From positions 2,852,001-2,916,000 of the forward strand of contig NZ_CP082945.1 in the NCBI RefSeq assembly GCF_019933235.1: DNA of 64,000 bases, read 5' to 3'. Position numbers and translations under genes: made by a program. The notes beneath the pieces were generated by a model. That model ran no database searches and was not told the DNA's origin. It saw only the letters and a list, made by a program, of their open reading frames with translations. The DNA is from Streptomyces angustmyceticus (GTDB lineage Bacteria; Actinomycetota; Actinomycetes; Streptomycetales; Streptomycetaceae). Shown one piece after another: positions 1 to 10,654 of this stretch (position 1 is the first letter of the stretch; the number at the start of each line of letters is the position of its first letter).

Positions 1-40
1 ACGAGCCGTCCGGCCCGCCTTCCGCAGGCCGTCCCGGCAG

Positions 41-79
41 TCCGCCGTGCGCCCGGCCCGAGGGCGGACGCACGGCGGA
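41..79 (-). terminator. Hairpin downstream of the 64-aa membrane protein gene
   Basis: An 11-bp perfect stem (41-51 with 69-79) encloses a 17-nt loop that is itself G/C rich. It lies about 20 bp past the stop codon of the minus-strand gene ending at 100, where an intrinsic terminator is expected. No long T-tract is seen, which is usual for Streptomyces terminators. Confidence 0.5.
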
Positions 80-99
80 GGGGACCGGCCGGGGCCGGG

Positions 100-294
100 T
101 CAGAACTTGATGTTGCCGAGCATGCCGGCGACGTTCGTCGTCAGTTGCTTGATCGTCGGAGCGATGGACGAGCTGGCCAGATAGAAGCCCAGCAGCATGC
201 ACACCAAGGCATGCGGCGTCTTCAGTCCGGACTTCTTGACAAGCAAGAAGACGATGATCGCCAGCAGCACCACCGCCGAAATCGAGAGTGCCAC
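100..294 (-). CDS. Small conserved-looking membrane protein, 64 aa
   Basis: The GTG start at 294 follows a clear ribosome binding site (GGAGGTGAG, about 6 nt upstream). Residues about 4-19 form a strongly hydrophobic helix followed by K-K. A second hydrophobic stretch covers about 28-46 (A-L-V-C-M-L-L-G-F-Y-L-A), and the protein ends in a short polar tail. This gives a two-helix inner membrane protein with no enzymatic motif. Small two-helix proteins of this kind are common in Streptomyces, but the role is unknown. It is divergent from the peptidase gene at 526 with a 231-bp spacer. Function cannot be assigned; the coding call rests on the ribosome binding site and the membrane topology. Confidence 0.75.
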   Translation of the reverse strand: MALSISAVVLLAIIVFLLVKKSGLKTPHALVCMLLGFYLASSSIAPTIKQLTTNVAGMLGNIKF

Positions 295-525
295 GGCGGC
301 TCACCTCCAAGTACTCACGTTCCGAACAGAGTTGATGGTGTCCGGACCGCTTCCGCGGACCCGTGCACCGGGTATGCCAAGGGCTCTTTACCCCGTACCC
401 ACGGCACCCAAGGGATCATAACTTTCCGTCCTAGCGCATAAGTCGGAGCACGGAAGCAGAGCGGGGGCGCACACGATCTTCACGAGCGCGACCGCGGTGA
501 GCCGGTCCCCCTTTAGGCTCGCCCC

Positions 526-2715
526 ATGACCGGACAGCCTTCGTTCCCGCGGCAGTACGCCCGTACGCAGCGCTTCACCCTGGGCACACCGCGCGGCTAC
601 GCCCTCTCCCCCGACGGCGCGCGTGTCGTCTTCCTCCGATCCCGTTCGGGCACCGATCGCAGCCAGCAGTTGTGGGTGCTCGACCTGGAAACGGGGCGGG
701 AGTTCACGGCCGCCGATCCGCAGGCCCTGCTGGCCGGAGCGGAGGAGGACCTTCCGCCGCAGGAGCGGGCCCGCCGCGAGCGCAGCCGGGAGAGCTCGGC
801 GGGCATCGTCGGCTACGCGACGGACGCCGCCGTGGAGTTGGCCGCGTTCACCCTCTCCGGCCGGCTGTTCGTCTGCGAACTCCGGGCCGGCACCACCCGC
901 GAACTCCCGGTCGAGGGGCCGGTCGTGGACCCCCGGCCGTCACCGGACGGGCGGCATGTCGCCTTTGTGTCCGAGGGCCGGCTGCGGGTGGTCGCGGTGG
1001 ACGGCACCACGACCTCGGACGGCGGCGACGGCGGCCCCGCGGGCGACGGGCCGGCGGACCGGGTGCTGGCGGAGCCCGACGGGCCCGAGGTGACCTGGGG
1101 CCTCGCGGAGTTCATCGCGGCCGAGGAGATGGGCCGCTACCGGGGCTTTTGGTGGTCCCCGGACAGCGACGCGGTGCTGGCGGCGCGGGTCGACGAGGCG
1201 CCGGTGCAGCGCTGGTGGATCTCCGACCCCGCGCATCCGGAGCGCGAGCCGGTCCGGGTCGCGTACCCGGCGGCGGGCACCCGCAACGCCGAGGTCACGC
1301 TGACCCTGTTCGGCCTGGACGGCGCGCGCACGGACGTCACCTGGGACACCGGGCGCTACCCCTACCTCGCGCGCGTCCACTGGTCCGCGGCCGGGCCGCC
1401 GCTGCTGCTCGTCCAGGCTCGTGACCAGCGCGACCAGCGCTATCTGACCGTCGACACCGCGACCGGCGCGACCAGGACGGTGCACGAGGAGGAGGACGAG
1501 GCGTGGGTCGAGCCCTTCCCCGGGGCACCGGCCTGGACGCCGGACGGGCGGCTGGTGCGGATCTCCGACGAGGGCGGCGCCCGCCGGCTGTTCGTCGGCG
1601 ACCGCCCGCTGACCGGCGCTCCGCTGCACGTCCGGGCCGTCCTGGACATCGGCGAGGACGATGTCCTCTTCTCCGCGAGCGGCCCCGACATGCACGACAT
1701 CGGCGTCTACCGCGCCTGGTTCCGCGGCAGCGGCGACCAGGGCGGCTGGGAGCGGGTGGGCGGGCGTGCGTACCCGACGGTGTCCTCCGCGGTGCGCGGC
1801 GGCGCGGTCACCGTGCTGTCGCAGACGTCGCTGGAGCGGCCCGGCACCCGGGTGGAGGTGGTGCGGCTGGATCCCGACGGCGGGGAGAAGACCCTCGCCG
1901 CCATCGGCTCCTGCGCCGAGGAGCCGGTGCTGACCGCCCGGCCCCGGCTCGTCCTGGCCGGGGAACGCGAGATCCCGTGTGCGGTGCTGCTGCCCGGTGA
2001 CTATCAGGAGGGCGACGGTCCGCTGCCGGTGCTGATGGACCCGTACGGCGGTCCGCACGGCCAGCGGGTGGTCGCCGCGCACCACGCCCATCTGACCTCG
2101 CAGTGGTTCGCCGACCAGGGGTTCGCGGTGATCGTCGCGGACGGCCGGGGCACCCCGGGCCGCTCCCCCGCGTGGGAGAAGGCGATGTTCCGCGACCTCG
2201 CGGACGTCGCCCTCGACGACCAGGTCCACGCCCTCCAGGCGCTGGCCGGATCCTTTCCCCTCGACATGGAGCGGGTGGCGATCCGCGGCTGGTCGTTCGG
2301 CGGCTACCTCGCGGGCCTCGCGGCGCTGCGCCGCCCCGACGTCTTCCACGCGGCGGTGGTCGGCGCGCCGGTGACCGACCTGCGCCTGTACGACACCCAC
2401 TACCAGGAGCGCTACCTCGGGCACCCGGACGAGGAGCCGGCGGTCTACGCGGCGAACTCGCTGATCACGGACGAGGGGCTGTCCGGGGCGGTGGAGCCGC
2501 ACCGCCCGATGCTGGTCGTGCACGGCCTCGCGGACGACAACGTGGTGGTGGCCCACTCGCTGCGGCTGTCCTCGGCGCTGCTGGCCGCCGGCCGCCGGCA
2601 CGAGGTGCTGCCGCTGTCCGGGGTGACGCACATGGCGTCGCAGGAGCAGGTGGCCGAAAACCTCCTGCTGCTCCAGGTCGACTTCCTCAAGCGGTCGTTG
2701 GGGATGCGCCCCTGA
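526..2715 (+). CDS. S9 family prolyl oligopeptidase / dipeptidyl peptidase IV-like protease
   Basis: The 729-aa serine peptidase has an N-terminal beta-propeller (DPPIV_N, about residues 30-460) and a C-terminal alpha/beta hydrolase domain (about 480-725). The catalytic triad is readable: Ser590 in G-W-S-F-G-G-Y, Asp670 in H-G-L-A-D-D-N-V, and His702 in G-V-T-H-M. The propeller carries the paired glutamates (A-E-E-M-G-R-Y) that bind the substrate amino terminus in DPP-IV-type enzymes, which favours release of N-terminal dipeptides. No signal peptide is seen, so it is probably cytoplasmic. Its length is normal for the family. It sits a few kb upstream of two oligopeptide importers, so a role in processing imported peptides is plausible (inference). 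Confidence 0.92.
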   Translation: MTGQPSFPRQYARTQRFTLGTPRGYALSPDGARVVFLRSRSGTDRSQQLWVLDLETGREFTAADPQALLAGAEEDLPPQERARRERSRESSAGIVGYATDAAVELAAFTLSGRLFVCELRAGTTRELPVEGPVVDPRPSPDGRHVAFVSEGRLRVVAVDGTTTSDGGDGGPAGDGPADRVLAEPDGPEVTWGLAEFIAAEEMGRYRGFWWSPDSDAVLAARVDEAPVQRWWISDPAHPEREPVRVAYPAAGTRNAEVTLTLFGLDGARTDVTWDTGRYPYLARVHWSAAGPPLLLVQARDQRDQRYLTVDTATGATRTVHEEEDEAWVEPFPGAPAWTPDGRLVRISDEGGARRLFVGDRPLTGAPLHVRAVLDIGEDDVLFSASGPDMHDIGVYRAWFRGSGDQGGWERVGGRAYPTVSSAVRGGAVTVLSQTSLERPGTRVEVVRLDPDGGEKTLAAIGSCAEEPVLTARPRLVLAGEREIPCAVLLPGDYQEGDGPLPVLMDPYGGPHGQRVVAAHHAHLTSQWFADQGFAVIVADGRGTPGRSPAWEKAMFRDLADVALDDQVHALQALAGSFPLDMERVAIRGWSFGGYLAGLAALRRPDVFHAAVVGAPVTDLRLYDTHYQERYLGHPDEEPAVYAANSLITDEGLSGAVEPHRPMLVVHGLADDNVVVAHSLRLSSALLAAGRRHEVLPLSGVTHMASQEQVAENLLLLQVDFLKRSLGMRP

Positions 2716-2740
2716 GGCGGCAGCACTCAGCGGGGCCGTC

Positions 2741-3910
2741 TCACCAGCCGGGCGGGAGTCTGGACGGCGGGGGCGGGGCGTGCGGCGGCCGCGCCTCGCC
2801 CGGGGCGGAGCCGTACGCCAGCACACCGTCCCCGCCCGGGGCGGCCTCCGGTACGCCGGGCCGGGCCGTCACGCAGAGCACGACCAGGCCGGCGGCCGCC
2901 AGGAACGCCGCGGTGCCCGCCTCCAGCTGGGCCCGCAGGGGCAGCGCCCCCAGACGGCCCAACTCCCCGGTGCGGGCGGCGAAGACCAGCGCCGTGGCCC
3001 CGTGCACCAGCAGCAGGGCCGCGGCGGTCATCGCCGCGGGCCGGGACCAGGGCGCGCGCCGCAGGACGGCGGCCGCGGCCCCCAGGGCCAGCAGCGCGAG
3101 CGCGGCCGCCTGCCAGTGCACCGGGGGCTGCAGCAGGGCGCGGAAGACGGACGCGTCCCCGAGCAGGCCCTTGCGGTAGACGTCCGTGTCGAGCTGCCGC
3201 TGCCCGTGGATCTCCCAGCCGGCCACGGCGAGTCCGGCGGCGCCCAGGAGGACACCGGCCGTGCCGGCCGCGCCCCGGTGCGGCCGGCCGGGCCGTTCGG
3301 GTCCCGGCCCGTGGGACACCGCGTGGACCACGCCGTACGCCGAGGACGCCCCCGCCGGCAGCCCGCGCACCCGGTGCCCCGGGTGCCGGCCCGTCCCGCC
3401 ACCCGGCCGCCGGCCCCATGCGACCACCACGACCAGGGCGAGGGCCAGGGCGAGCTGGGTGAGGGCGGTCAGCCGGGCCCGCGTGGTGAGACCGCTGTCC
3501 AGTCCCTGGAGCCAGCCCGCGCCCAGCATCCACACCAGCGGGAGGCGCAACAGCGCGGTGGCGGCCGCCAGCGAGACGAAGGCGCCCGCTGCCACGGACG
3601 GGGCGACGGCACCGCGCACCGCGGCGACGGCGACGACGAGCGCGCCGAGCACCAGCAGCGGGTCGAGCGCCGAGGTGGCCCAGGCGGTGAACTCCCGTGG
3701 TCTGCGCGCCTCTCCGAGCCAGGTCCACCACACGTCCGCGCCGTGCTCGGCGACGGTCAGGTCCCGGATGATCCAGCCCGCGGTGAGCAGGGCGAGCAGC
3801 AGGCAGACGAGCGCGCCGAGGCCGCGCGCGCCGCGGGTGAGAACGCCGTCCCGCGCTGTGGACACGGCCAGCCCCCCGTCCGTGTCGTTGTAGCGGGTGG
3901 TCCCTGGCAC
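2741..3910 (-). CDS. Multi-pass integral membrane protein, function unknown
   Basis: The protein has 389 aa from a GTG at 3910. A second GTG at 3865 has a G-rich ribosome binding site 6 nt upstream and would give 374 aa; it may be the true start because the first membrane helix begins just after it. About eight hydrophobic segments are visible, for example L-V-C-L-L-L-A-L-L-T-A-G-W near the start and A-F-L-A-A-A-G-L-V-V-L-C-V near the end. The C-terminal 35 residues are Pro/Gly rich and cytoplasmic. No transporter or enzyme motif is recognised. It converges on the S9 peptidase gene with only 25 bp between the stop codons. Confidence 0.78.
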   Translation of the reverse strand: MPGTTRYNDTDGGLAVSTARDGVLTRGARGLGALVCLLLALLTAGWIIRDLTVAEHGADVWWTWLGEARRPREFTAWATSALDPLLVLGALVVAVAAVRGAVAPSVAAGAFVSLAAATALLRLPLVWMLGAGWLQGLDSGLTTRARLTALTQLALALALVVVVAWGRRPGGGTGRHPGHRVRGLPAGASSAYGVVHAVSHGPGPERPGRPHRGAAGTAGVLLGAAGLAVAGWEIHGQRQLDTDVYRKGLLGDASVFRALLQPPVHWQAAALALLALGAAAAVLRRAPWSRPAAMTAAALLLVHGATALVFAARTGELGRLGALPLRAQLEAGTAAFLAAAGLVVLCVTARPGVPEAAPGGDGVLAYGSAPGEARPPHAPPPPSRLPPGW

Positions 3911-4349
3911 CCCCTGGAGGCGGTGCCTACCGCAGGTCTACTCCAGACCCGGCGCGGGGACAACAGACCACCCGAGAGCGGCGGACGAAATGTCCGTAAC
4001 GCGGCAACCGGCCGGAACGCCGTCTGGCGTTCCGGCCGGTCTACGGCACCCGCACGGCCGTACGTTGTTCATCATGGCGCGTCCGTATATCGGTGTTGCG
4101 ACAGTGAAGTTGCCTTCATGTTAAAGACGTTCGTGCTGATATGTCCCCCATGCCGCATATCGCGCCCACCTGTCAAGCACGCCATGGCGACAACTTGCGC
4201 AATCTTCGCTCAAGAAGTAGACGACCTGTTCACGAGCACCCCCGATCCTATTGACTCCGCCATAAATCACTTGCGAAAGTCCGCTCATCCAGCGGTGCAA
4301 TCGGTGCCGCTTCACGTTCCAAGAGAACTCGGCGCGGGGGCACTTCGCG
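3911..4349. other. Divergent intergenic region before the first oligopeptide ABC operon
   Basis: These 439 bp hold no convincing gene. The left half carries the perfect hairpin at 4007-4040. The right half (about 4080-4340) is unusually A/T rich for this chromosome and probably contains the promoter and a long untranslated leader for the operon starting at 4350. I could not place a convincing -35/-10 pair. Confidence 0.6.
4007..4040. other. Perfect 15-bp hairpin in a divergent promoter region
   Basis: Bases 4007-4021 pair perfectly with 4026-4040 around the 4-nt loop GTCT. The genes on either side point away from it, so it does not close a gene. It could be a cis-acting element in the leader of the ABC operon, an operator, or an attenuator. 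Confidence 0.6.
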
Positions 4350-5390
4350 ATGACCAGTCCGTCCCAGACCGCGGGGACCACGACCGACACTCCAGGTCCT
4401 GGCCCTGAAGGACTCAGCTCGAAGAAGAGCGGCAAGAGGGGCAAAAACGATCCGCTGCAGGGGCGTTCGCCCAGCCAGCTGATGTGGGCGCGCTTCAAGC
4501 GCGACCGGATCGGCGTGATCAGCGCCGGGGTCGTGATCTTCTTCTTCCTGATCGGCCTGCTCGCACCGCTCATCTCCAAGATCTACGGCAAGGACCCGTA
4601 CACCCGTTACGGGCAGATCACCCCGGGGCTCCTGGTCAACCAGTACCCGGCCGGGCCCAACGGCGGTATCTCCGGGGACTTCTGGTTCGGCATCGAACCC
4701 GGCCTGGGCCGCGACGTCTTCATGCAGCTGCTCTACGGCATCCGCAACACGCTGGGCCTCGCGGTGGCCATCACCCTGGTCTCGGTGCTCACCGCGGTCC
4801 TGCTGGGCGTGGCCGCCGGCTACTTCGGCGGGCGCACCGACTACTTCCTCGGCCGGTTCATCGACCTGCTGATGGCCTTCCCCCAGCAGCTCTTCTTCGT
4901 GGCCTTCGTGCCCGTCGTGGGGGCCATCTTCGTGGCTCCCGAGGACGAGATGCCTGAGTGGCTACGCGCGTCGATCATCATCCTGGTCATGTGGTTCCTG
5001 GGCTGGATGAGCCTGGCCCGGCTGCTCCGCGGCCAGACGCTGTCGCTGCGCGAGCGGGAGTTCGTCGAGGCCGCCAAGGTCAGCGGCGCCTCTCCGTCGC
5101 GGATCATCCGGCGCGAGCTGGTGCCCAACGTGATGACGCCGATCCTGGTGCAGACGACCTACATGCTGCCGAACTTCGTGACCTCCATCGCGGGGCTCTC
5201 GTTCCTCGGCGTCGGCCTCGTCGAGCCCACGCCCGACTGGGGCCGGATGTTCGCCAACGCGGCGGACTACTACCGCAACGACATCACGTACTTGTTCTTC
5301 CCCGGCCTCGCGATGGTCATCTTCATCGTCGCGTTCAACCTGCTCGGGGACTCGGTCCGGGACGCCTTCGACCCGAAGAGGGCTCGGTGA
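4350..5390 (+). CDS. Oligopeptide ABC transporter permease, DppC/OppC type
   Basis: This 346-aa membrane permease belongs to a peptide importer. A cytoplasmic Lys/Ser/Gly-rich N-terminus (about 1-55) precedes the first helix (V-I-S-A-G-V-V-I-F-F-F-L), followed by a periplasm-facing loop and about five more helices. The EAA loop that docks on the ATPases is visible as E-F-V-E-A-A-K-V-S-G-A. It is the first gene of a + strand operon that continues with a binding protein, a B-type permease and two ATPases. The order C-A-B-D-F is unusual, because Dpp/Opp operons normally start with the binding protein. The ribosome binding site is weak (GGGGG about 12 nt upstream). Confidence 0.93.
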   Translation: MTSPSQTAGTTTDTPGPGPEGLSSKKSGKRGKNDPLQGRSPSQLMWARFKRDRIGVISAGVVIFFFLIGLLAPLISKIYGKDPYTRYGQITPGLLVNQYPAGPNGGISGDFWFGIEPGLGRDVFMQLLYGIRNTLGLAVAITLVSVLTAVLLGVAAGYFGGRTDYFLGRFIDLLMAFPQQLFFVAFVPVVGAIFVAPEDEMPEWLRASIIILVMWFLGWMSLARLLRGQTLSLREREFVEAAKVSGASPSRIIRRELVPNVMTPILVQTTYMLPNFVTSIAGLSFLGVGLVEPTPDWGRMFANAADYYRNDITYLFFPGLAMVIFIVAFNLLGDSVRDAFDPKRAR

Positions 5391-5482
5391 ATCCGTTCCG
5401 CGGGGGGGTGCTGCCACCCCACCAGCACCGCATCAGTCAGGCAGCAGCAACGGATCAACGACAGGCAGGTGCATCCACCACC

Positions 5483-7279
5483 ATGAGCAACGTTCGTATG
5501 CGCAGAGCGCGCGCCACCGTCGTGGCGCTGGCCGCGGGAGCCATGGTCCTCACCGCGTGCAGCAGCGGCGCCGGAAAGGGCGCCGGCGACGACGACGCCC
5601 GCAAGAACGCCGAGAAGCAGCGCGCGCAGATCACCTTCGGTGACGCCGCCGCTTCCAAGGGGCCGGCCGAGGCCGTGCCCGGCGCCACCCCGGGCGGCAC
5701 CATCAAGGTCTACCAGCGCGACACCTACGCGCACCTCGACCCGGCGCAGATCTACGTCTCCGACCAGGGCACCGTCTCCAGCCTGCTGTTCCGCAGGCTG
5801 ACGAACTACCACCTGGACAACAAGGGCAAGTACACCGTCGTCGGCGACCTCGCCACCGACAGCGGCCAGAAGTCCGACGGCGGCAAGACCTGGACGTACA
5901 AGCTCAAGGACGGCATCAAGTTCGAGGACGGCAAGCCGATCACCTCGGCCGACGTCCGGCACACCTTCGAGCGGCAGTTCGCGAACTTCATCTCCAGCGG
6001 CCCGACGTACATCCAGCGCTGGCTGGCCGACTCGGCCGACTACCGCAAGCTCCTCAAGGGCGGCCCCTACGGCGGGAAGCACCTGCCCAAGGACGTGCTG
6101 GACACCCCGGACGACAAGACCATCGTCTTCCACTTCAAGAAGCCCGTGGGTGACCTGCCCTACGCGCTGGCCATGGCCGGCTACGGCGTCGTCGAGAAGA
6201 GCAAGGACACCAAGGAGAAGTACGACAAGGCCCCGGTCGCCTCGGGCCCGTACAAGATCCAGCCCGGGTCGTTCAAGAACGGCAAGGGCATCACGCTGGT
6301 CAAGAACACCAACTGGGACCCGAACACCGACATCACGCGTCACCAGTACGTCGACAAGTTCGACATCCAGTTCAGCGTGGCCTTCACCGACTCCACCCAG
6401 CGCCTGATGGCCGACAACGCGGACAACCAGACCGCGGTCAGCTTCAACAACCAGGTCGACGCGGCGAGCATGCAGCAGGTCGCCAACGACCCGAAGATCA
6501 AGGCGCGTTCGACCTCCGGCTACCAGCCCTACGTCGGCGTCATGAACTTCAACATGCGCCGCCTGAAGGACAAGAAGATCCGCGAGGCCATCGCCTACGC
6601 CCTGCCGACGCAGTCCGTCCTGGACGCCTACGGCACCCCGGGCGGCGGCGAGCTGGCCGGCAGCTACATCAGCCCGACGCTGACCGGCTACAAGGACATC
6701 GACCCCTACGGCAAGCTCAAGAAGCCGCTGGGCGACGTCGACAAGGCCAAGAAGATCCTGAAGGAAGCCGGCAAGACCGGCATGAAGCTGACCTACGCGC
6801 ACAACACGGCGACCGAGCCGTCGAAGTACTCCGTCGCGGTGGTCGACAACCTCAAGAAGGCCGGCTTCAACGTCCAGAGCAAGGAACTGCCGCCGGACAC
6901 GTACTACGACATCATCGGCAAGACGGACAACAAGTTCGACCTCTACCCCTCTGCGTGGGGTGCGGACTGGCCGAGCGCGCTGACGGTGCTCCCCCCGGTG
7001 TACGACGGCCGGCAGATCCAGGACGGCGGGACCAACTACTCGCTGTACAACAACCCGGCGACCAACAAGGAGATCGACCGGATCGAGCAGGAGACGGACC
7101 AGAAGAAGGCCGCTGACGACTGGTTCGCGCTCGGCGAGAAGATCCTCAAGGACGACCTCCCGCAGATCCCGACCTTCTACTACAAGCAGATCCAGCTGCA
7201 CGGTTCCAAGGTCGGCGGCGTCGTGAACAACGACATCATCAGCTCCGTCGACCCGACCAAGATGTACGTCAAGAAGTAA
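5483..7279 (+). CDS. Oligopeptide ABC transporter substrate-binding lipoprotein (SBP family 5)
   Basis: The 598-aa extracellular solute-binding protein belongs to the DppA/OppA family. The ATG at 5483 begins a lipoprotein signal peptide: the Arg-rich n-region (M-S-N-V-R-M-R-R-A-R), a hydrophobic core, and the lipobox L-T-A-C at about residues 23-26. The mature protein has the family pattern G-G-T-I-K-V-Y near its start and a W-G-A-D-W-P-S motif in the second lobe. Upstream in-frame sequence belongs to a shadow frame of the permease gene, so the later start is chosen. The gene lies 92 bp after the C-type permease and 105 bp before the B-type permease and should supply their substrate peptides. 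Lysine is frequent, unlike in the neighbouring permeases, as is usual for exported binding proteins. Confidence 0.94.
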   Translation: MSNVRMRRARATVVALAAGAMVLTACSSGAGKGAGDDDARKNAEKQRAQITFGDAAASKGPAEAVPGATPGGTIKVYQRDTYAHLDPAQIYVSDQGTVSSLLFRRLTNYHLDNKGKYTVVGDLATDSGQKSDGGKTWTYKLKDGIKFEDGKPITSADVRHTFERQFANFISSGPTYIQRWLADSADYRKLLKGGPYGGKHLPKDVLDTPDDKTIVFHFKKPVGDLPYALAMAGYGVVEKSKDTKEKYDKAPVASGPYKIQPGSFKNGKGITLVKNTNWDPNTDITRHQYVDKFDIQFSVAFTDSTQRLMADNADNQTAVSFNNQVDAASMQQVANDPKIKARSTSGYQPYVGVMNFNMRRLKDKKIREAIAYALPTQSVLDAYGTPGGGELAGSYISPTLTGYKDIDPYGKLKKPLGDVDKAKKILKEAGKTGMKLTYAHNTATEPSKYSVAVVDNLKKAGFNVQSKELPPDTYYDIIGKTDNKFDLYPSAWGADWPSALTVLPPVYDGRQIQDGGTNYSLYNNPATNKEIDRIEQETDQKKAADDWFALGEKILKDDLPQIPTFYYKQIQLHGSKVGGVVNNDIISSVDPTKMYVKK

Positions 7280-7384
7280 CCGCGACCGTACCGGTTACCA
7301 GGCACGGTGTGCCCGCCTCACCGGGCGGGCACACCGTGCGCCTCACCCCACACCTCCGCTGCCCCACGAGAGCTGCGATCTGCC

Positions 7385-8362
7385 ATGCTTCGATTCCTCT
7401 TCCGCCGGTCTCTCGGCGCGATCGTGATCCTGCTGCTCATCAGCGCGTTCACGTTCTTCCTCTTCTTCGCCGCCCCCAGGGACCCCGCGCTGCTCGCGTG
7501 CGGAAGGAACTGCGGCCCCCAGGCACTCGCGATCATCCACAAGAACATGGGGCTCGACCAGCCGATCCTGGTGCAGTACTGGCACTTCATGTCCGGCATC
7601 GTCACCGGTCGTGACTTCGCCCAGGGCCCGTGCCCCGCCCCCTGCTTCGGCTACTCCTTCGCCACCGGCGACGCGGTGTGGAACACCATCGTCGACCGCT
7701 TCCCGATCACCCTGTCGCTGACCCTCGGCGCCGCCGCGGTCTTCCTGCTCGTCGGCCTCGCCACCGGCATGGTCGCCGCCTGGAAGCAGGGCTCGCTGAT
7801 CGACAAGTTCTTCAGCTCGGCCTCGCTGGTGCTCAGCTCGATGCAGATCTACTTCGTCGGCCCGATCGTGCTGGCGTTGCTGGTCTACAACACCAATCTG
7901 CTGGGGCAGCCCAAGTACGTGCCCATCACGCAGGATCCCGTCGGCTGGTTCATGGGCCTGCTGATCCCGTGGTGTGTGCTCTCGATCATCTTCACCGCGC
8001 AGTACACCCGTATGGCGCGCTCCGCGATGATCGAGCAACTGCAGGAGGAGCACGTCCGCACGGCCCGTGCCAAGGGCATGTCGGCCGCGACGGTCTTCTT
8101 CCGCTACGCCTGGCGCGGCTCGCTGATCCCCATCGTCACCATCTTCGGCATCGACCTCGGCACCCTCTTCGGCGGCGCCATGATCACCGAGGTGACCTTC
8201 GCCCTGCCGGGTCTGGGGACCCTGTCGATGCAGTCGGTGCTCAACACCGACCTGCCCACGGTCATGGGCGTGATGCTCTTCGCAGCCGCGTTCATCATCC
8301 TCTTCAACATCATCGTGGACGCCTGCTACGCGTTCATCGACCCGCGCGTGCGTCTGTCCTAG
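7385..8362 (+). CDS. Oligopeptide ABC transporter permease, DppB/OppB type
   Basis: The 325-aa inner-membrane permease starts M-L-R-F-L-F-R-R-S-L at 7385, the typical DppB N-terminus (short basic stretch, then the first helix). The conserved large loop after helix 1 and the EAA-type loop (E-H-V-R-T-A-R-A-K-G-M) are present. It pairs with the C-type permease at 4350 to form the channel. Longer in-frame extensions are rejected because they precede the conserved basic start. A cysteine-containing segment in the extracytoplasmic loop (C-G-R-N-C-G, then C-P-A-P-C) is unusual and could form disulfides. The gene is followed after 11 bp by the first ATPase gene. Confidence 0.93.
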   Translation: MLRFLFRRSLGAIVILLLISAFTFFLFFAAPRDPALLACGRNCGPQALAIIHKNMGLDQPILVQYWHFMSGIVTGRDFAQGPCPAPCFGYSFATGDAVWNTIVDRFPITLSLTLGAAAVFLLVGLATGMVAAWKQGSLIDKFFSSASLVLSSMQIYFVGPIVLALLVYNTNLLGQPKYVPITQDPVGWFMGLLIPWCVLSIIFTAQYTRMARSAMIEQLQEEHVRTARAKGMSAATVFFRYAWRGSLIPIVTIFGIDLGTLFGGAMITEVTFALPGLGTLSMQSVLNTDLPTVMGVMLFAAAFIILFNIIVDACYAFIDPRVRLS

Positions 8363-8373
8363 GAGAACCACCA

Positions 8374-9435
8374 GTGACCACACTCACCAAACCCGAGGGT
8401 GCGCCGGTCCCGACCGGATCTGATGCGTTTCTCTCCGTACGCGACCTGCATGTGCGGTTCTCCACCGAGGACGGCATCGTCAAGGCGGTCGACGGTCTCT
8501 CCTTCGACCTGGAACGCGGTCAGACGCTCGGCATCGTCGGCGAATCGGGCTCCGGCAAGTCGGTGACCAACCTGTCCATCCTGGGGCTGCACGACCCGAA
8601 GGCCACCGAGATCGGCGGCGAGATCGTGCTGGACGGCCAGGAGTTGACCGGGGCCAGGGAGAAGACCCTGGAGAAGCTCCGCGGCAACAAGATGGCCATG
8701 ATCTTCCAGGACGCGCTGACCGCCCTGTCGCCGTACTACACCATCGGCCGGCAGATCGCGGAGCCGTTCATCAAGCACACCGGCGCCACCAAGCGCGAGG
8801 GCCGGCTGCGGGCCATCGAGATGCTGACCAAGGTCGGCATCCCGCAGCCCGACCTGCGGGTGGACGACTACCCGCACCAGTTCTCCGGCGGTATGCGCCA
8901 GCGCGCCATGATCGCCATGGCGCTGGTCTGCAACCCCCAGCTGCTGATCGCCGACGAGCCGACCACCGCCCTGGACGTCACCGTCCAGGCGCAAATCCTC
9001 GACCTGCTCAAGGACCTCCAGCAGGAGTTCGGCTCCGCGATCATCCTGATCACCCATGACCTCGGCGTGGTCGCCAACACCGCGGACGACGTCCTGGTGA
9101 TGTACGGCGGCCGGGCCGTGGAGCGCGGCTCGGTCAAGGAGATCCTCACCCAGCCCCGGCACCCGTACACCTGGGGCCTGCTGAGCTCGATGCCGCGGCT
9201 GTCCTCGGACGTCAGCGAGGCGCTGCACCCGATCCCCGGCACCCCGCCGAGCCTGCTCAACCCGCCCTCCGGCTGCGCCTTCAACCCGCGCTGCGGCTTC
9301 ACCGGCGAGGTCGGGGGCACCCGCTGCACCGACGAGCGGCCCACGCTGGCACTGGGGCGCGCGGCCGCGTGCCACCTGAGCGCCGAGCAGAAGCAGACCC
9401 TCTTCACCGAGCAGATCAAGCCCCGGCTGGGCTAG
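8374..9435 (+). CDS. Oligopeptide ABC transporter ATP-binding protein, DppD type
   Basis: The 353-aa ABC ATPase starts with a GTG at 8374 behind a good ribosome binding site (AGGAGA, 7 nt spacing). Walker A is G-E-S-G-S-G-K-S, the ABC signature is F-S-G-G-M-R-Q-R, and Walker B runs into D-E-P-T-T-A-L-D. The C-terminal oligopeptide-transporter extension is present, with the cysteine-bearing region [10 protein letters not shown] and a later C-H-L. It works as a heterodimer with the F-type ATPase 12 bp downstream to drive import through the two permeases. Confidence 0.95.
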   Translation: MTTLTKPEGAPVPTGSDAFLSVRDLHVRFSTEDGIVKAVDGLSFDLERGQTLGIVGESGSGKSVTNLSILGLHDPKATEIGGEIVLDGQELTGAREKTLEKLRGNKMAMIFQDALTALSPYYTIGRQIAEPFIKHTGATKREGRLRAIEMLTKVGIPQPDLRVDDYPHQFSGGMRQRAMIAMALVCNPQLLIADEPTTALDVTVQAQILDLLKDLQQEFGSAIILITHDLGVVANTADDVLVMYGGRAVERGSVKEILTQPRHPYTWGLLSSMPRLSSDVSEALHPIPGTPPSLLNPPSGCAFNPRCGFTGEVGGTRCTDERPTLALGRAAACHLSAEQKQTLFTEQIKPRLG

Positions 9436-9447
9436 GGAGCGACCACC

Positions 9448-10587
<1,140 letters not shown>

Positions 10588-10613
10588 CCCGCCGCCCGCC
10601 CGCAGCACGGCCC

Positions 10614-10646
10614 GGAGCCCGCTTCCCTCGCAGGGAGGCGGGCTCC
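10614..10646. terminator. Bidirectional terminator between the two convergent peptide-transport operons
   Basis: Bases 10614-10628 pair with 10632-10646 (15 bp, one G-T pair) around a 3-nt loop. The hairpin fills the 67-bp gap between the stop codons of the two F-type ATPase genes, so it can stop transcription from both sides. Confidence 0.75.
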
Positions 10647-10654
10647 GGCGCGTC

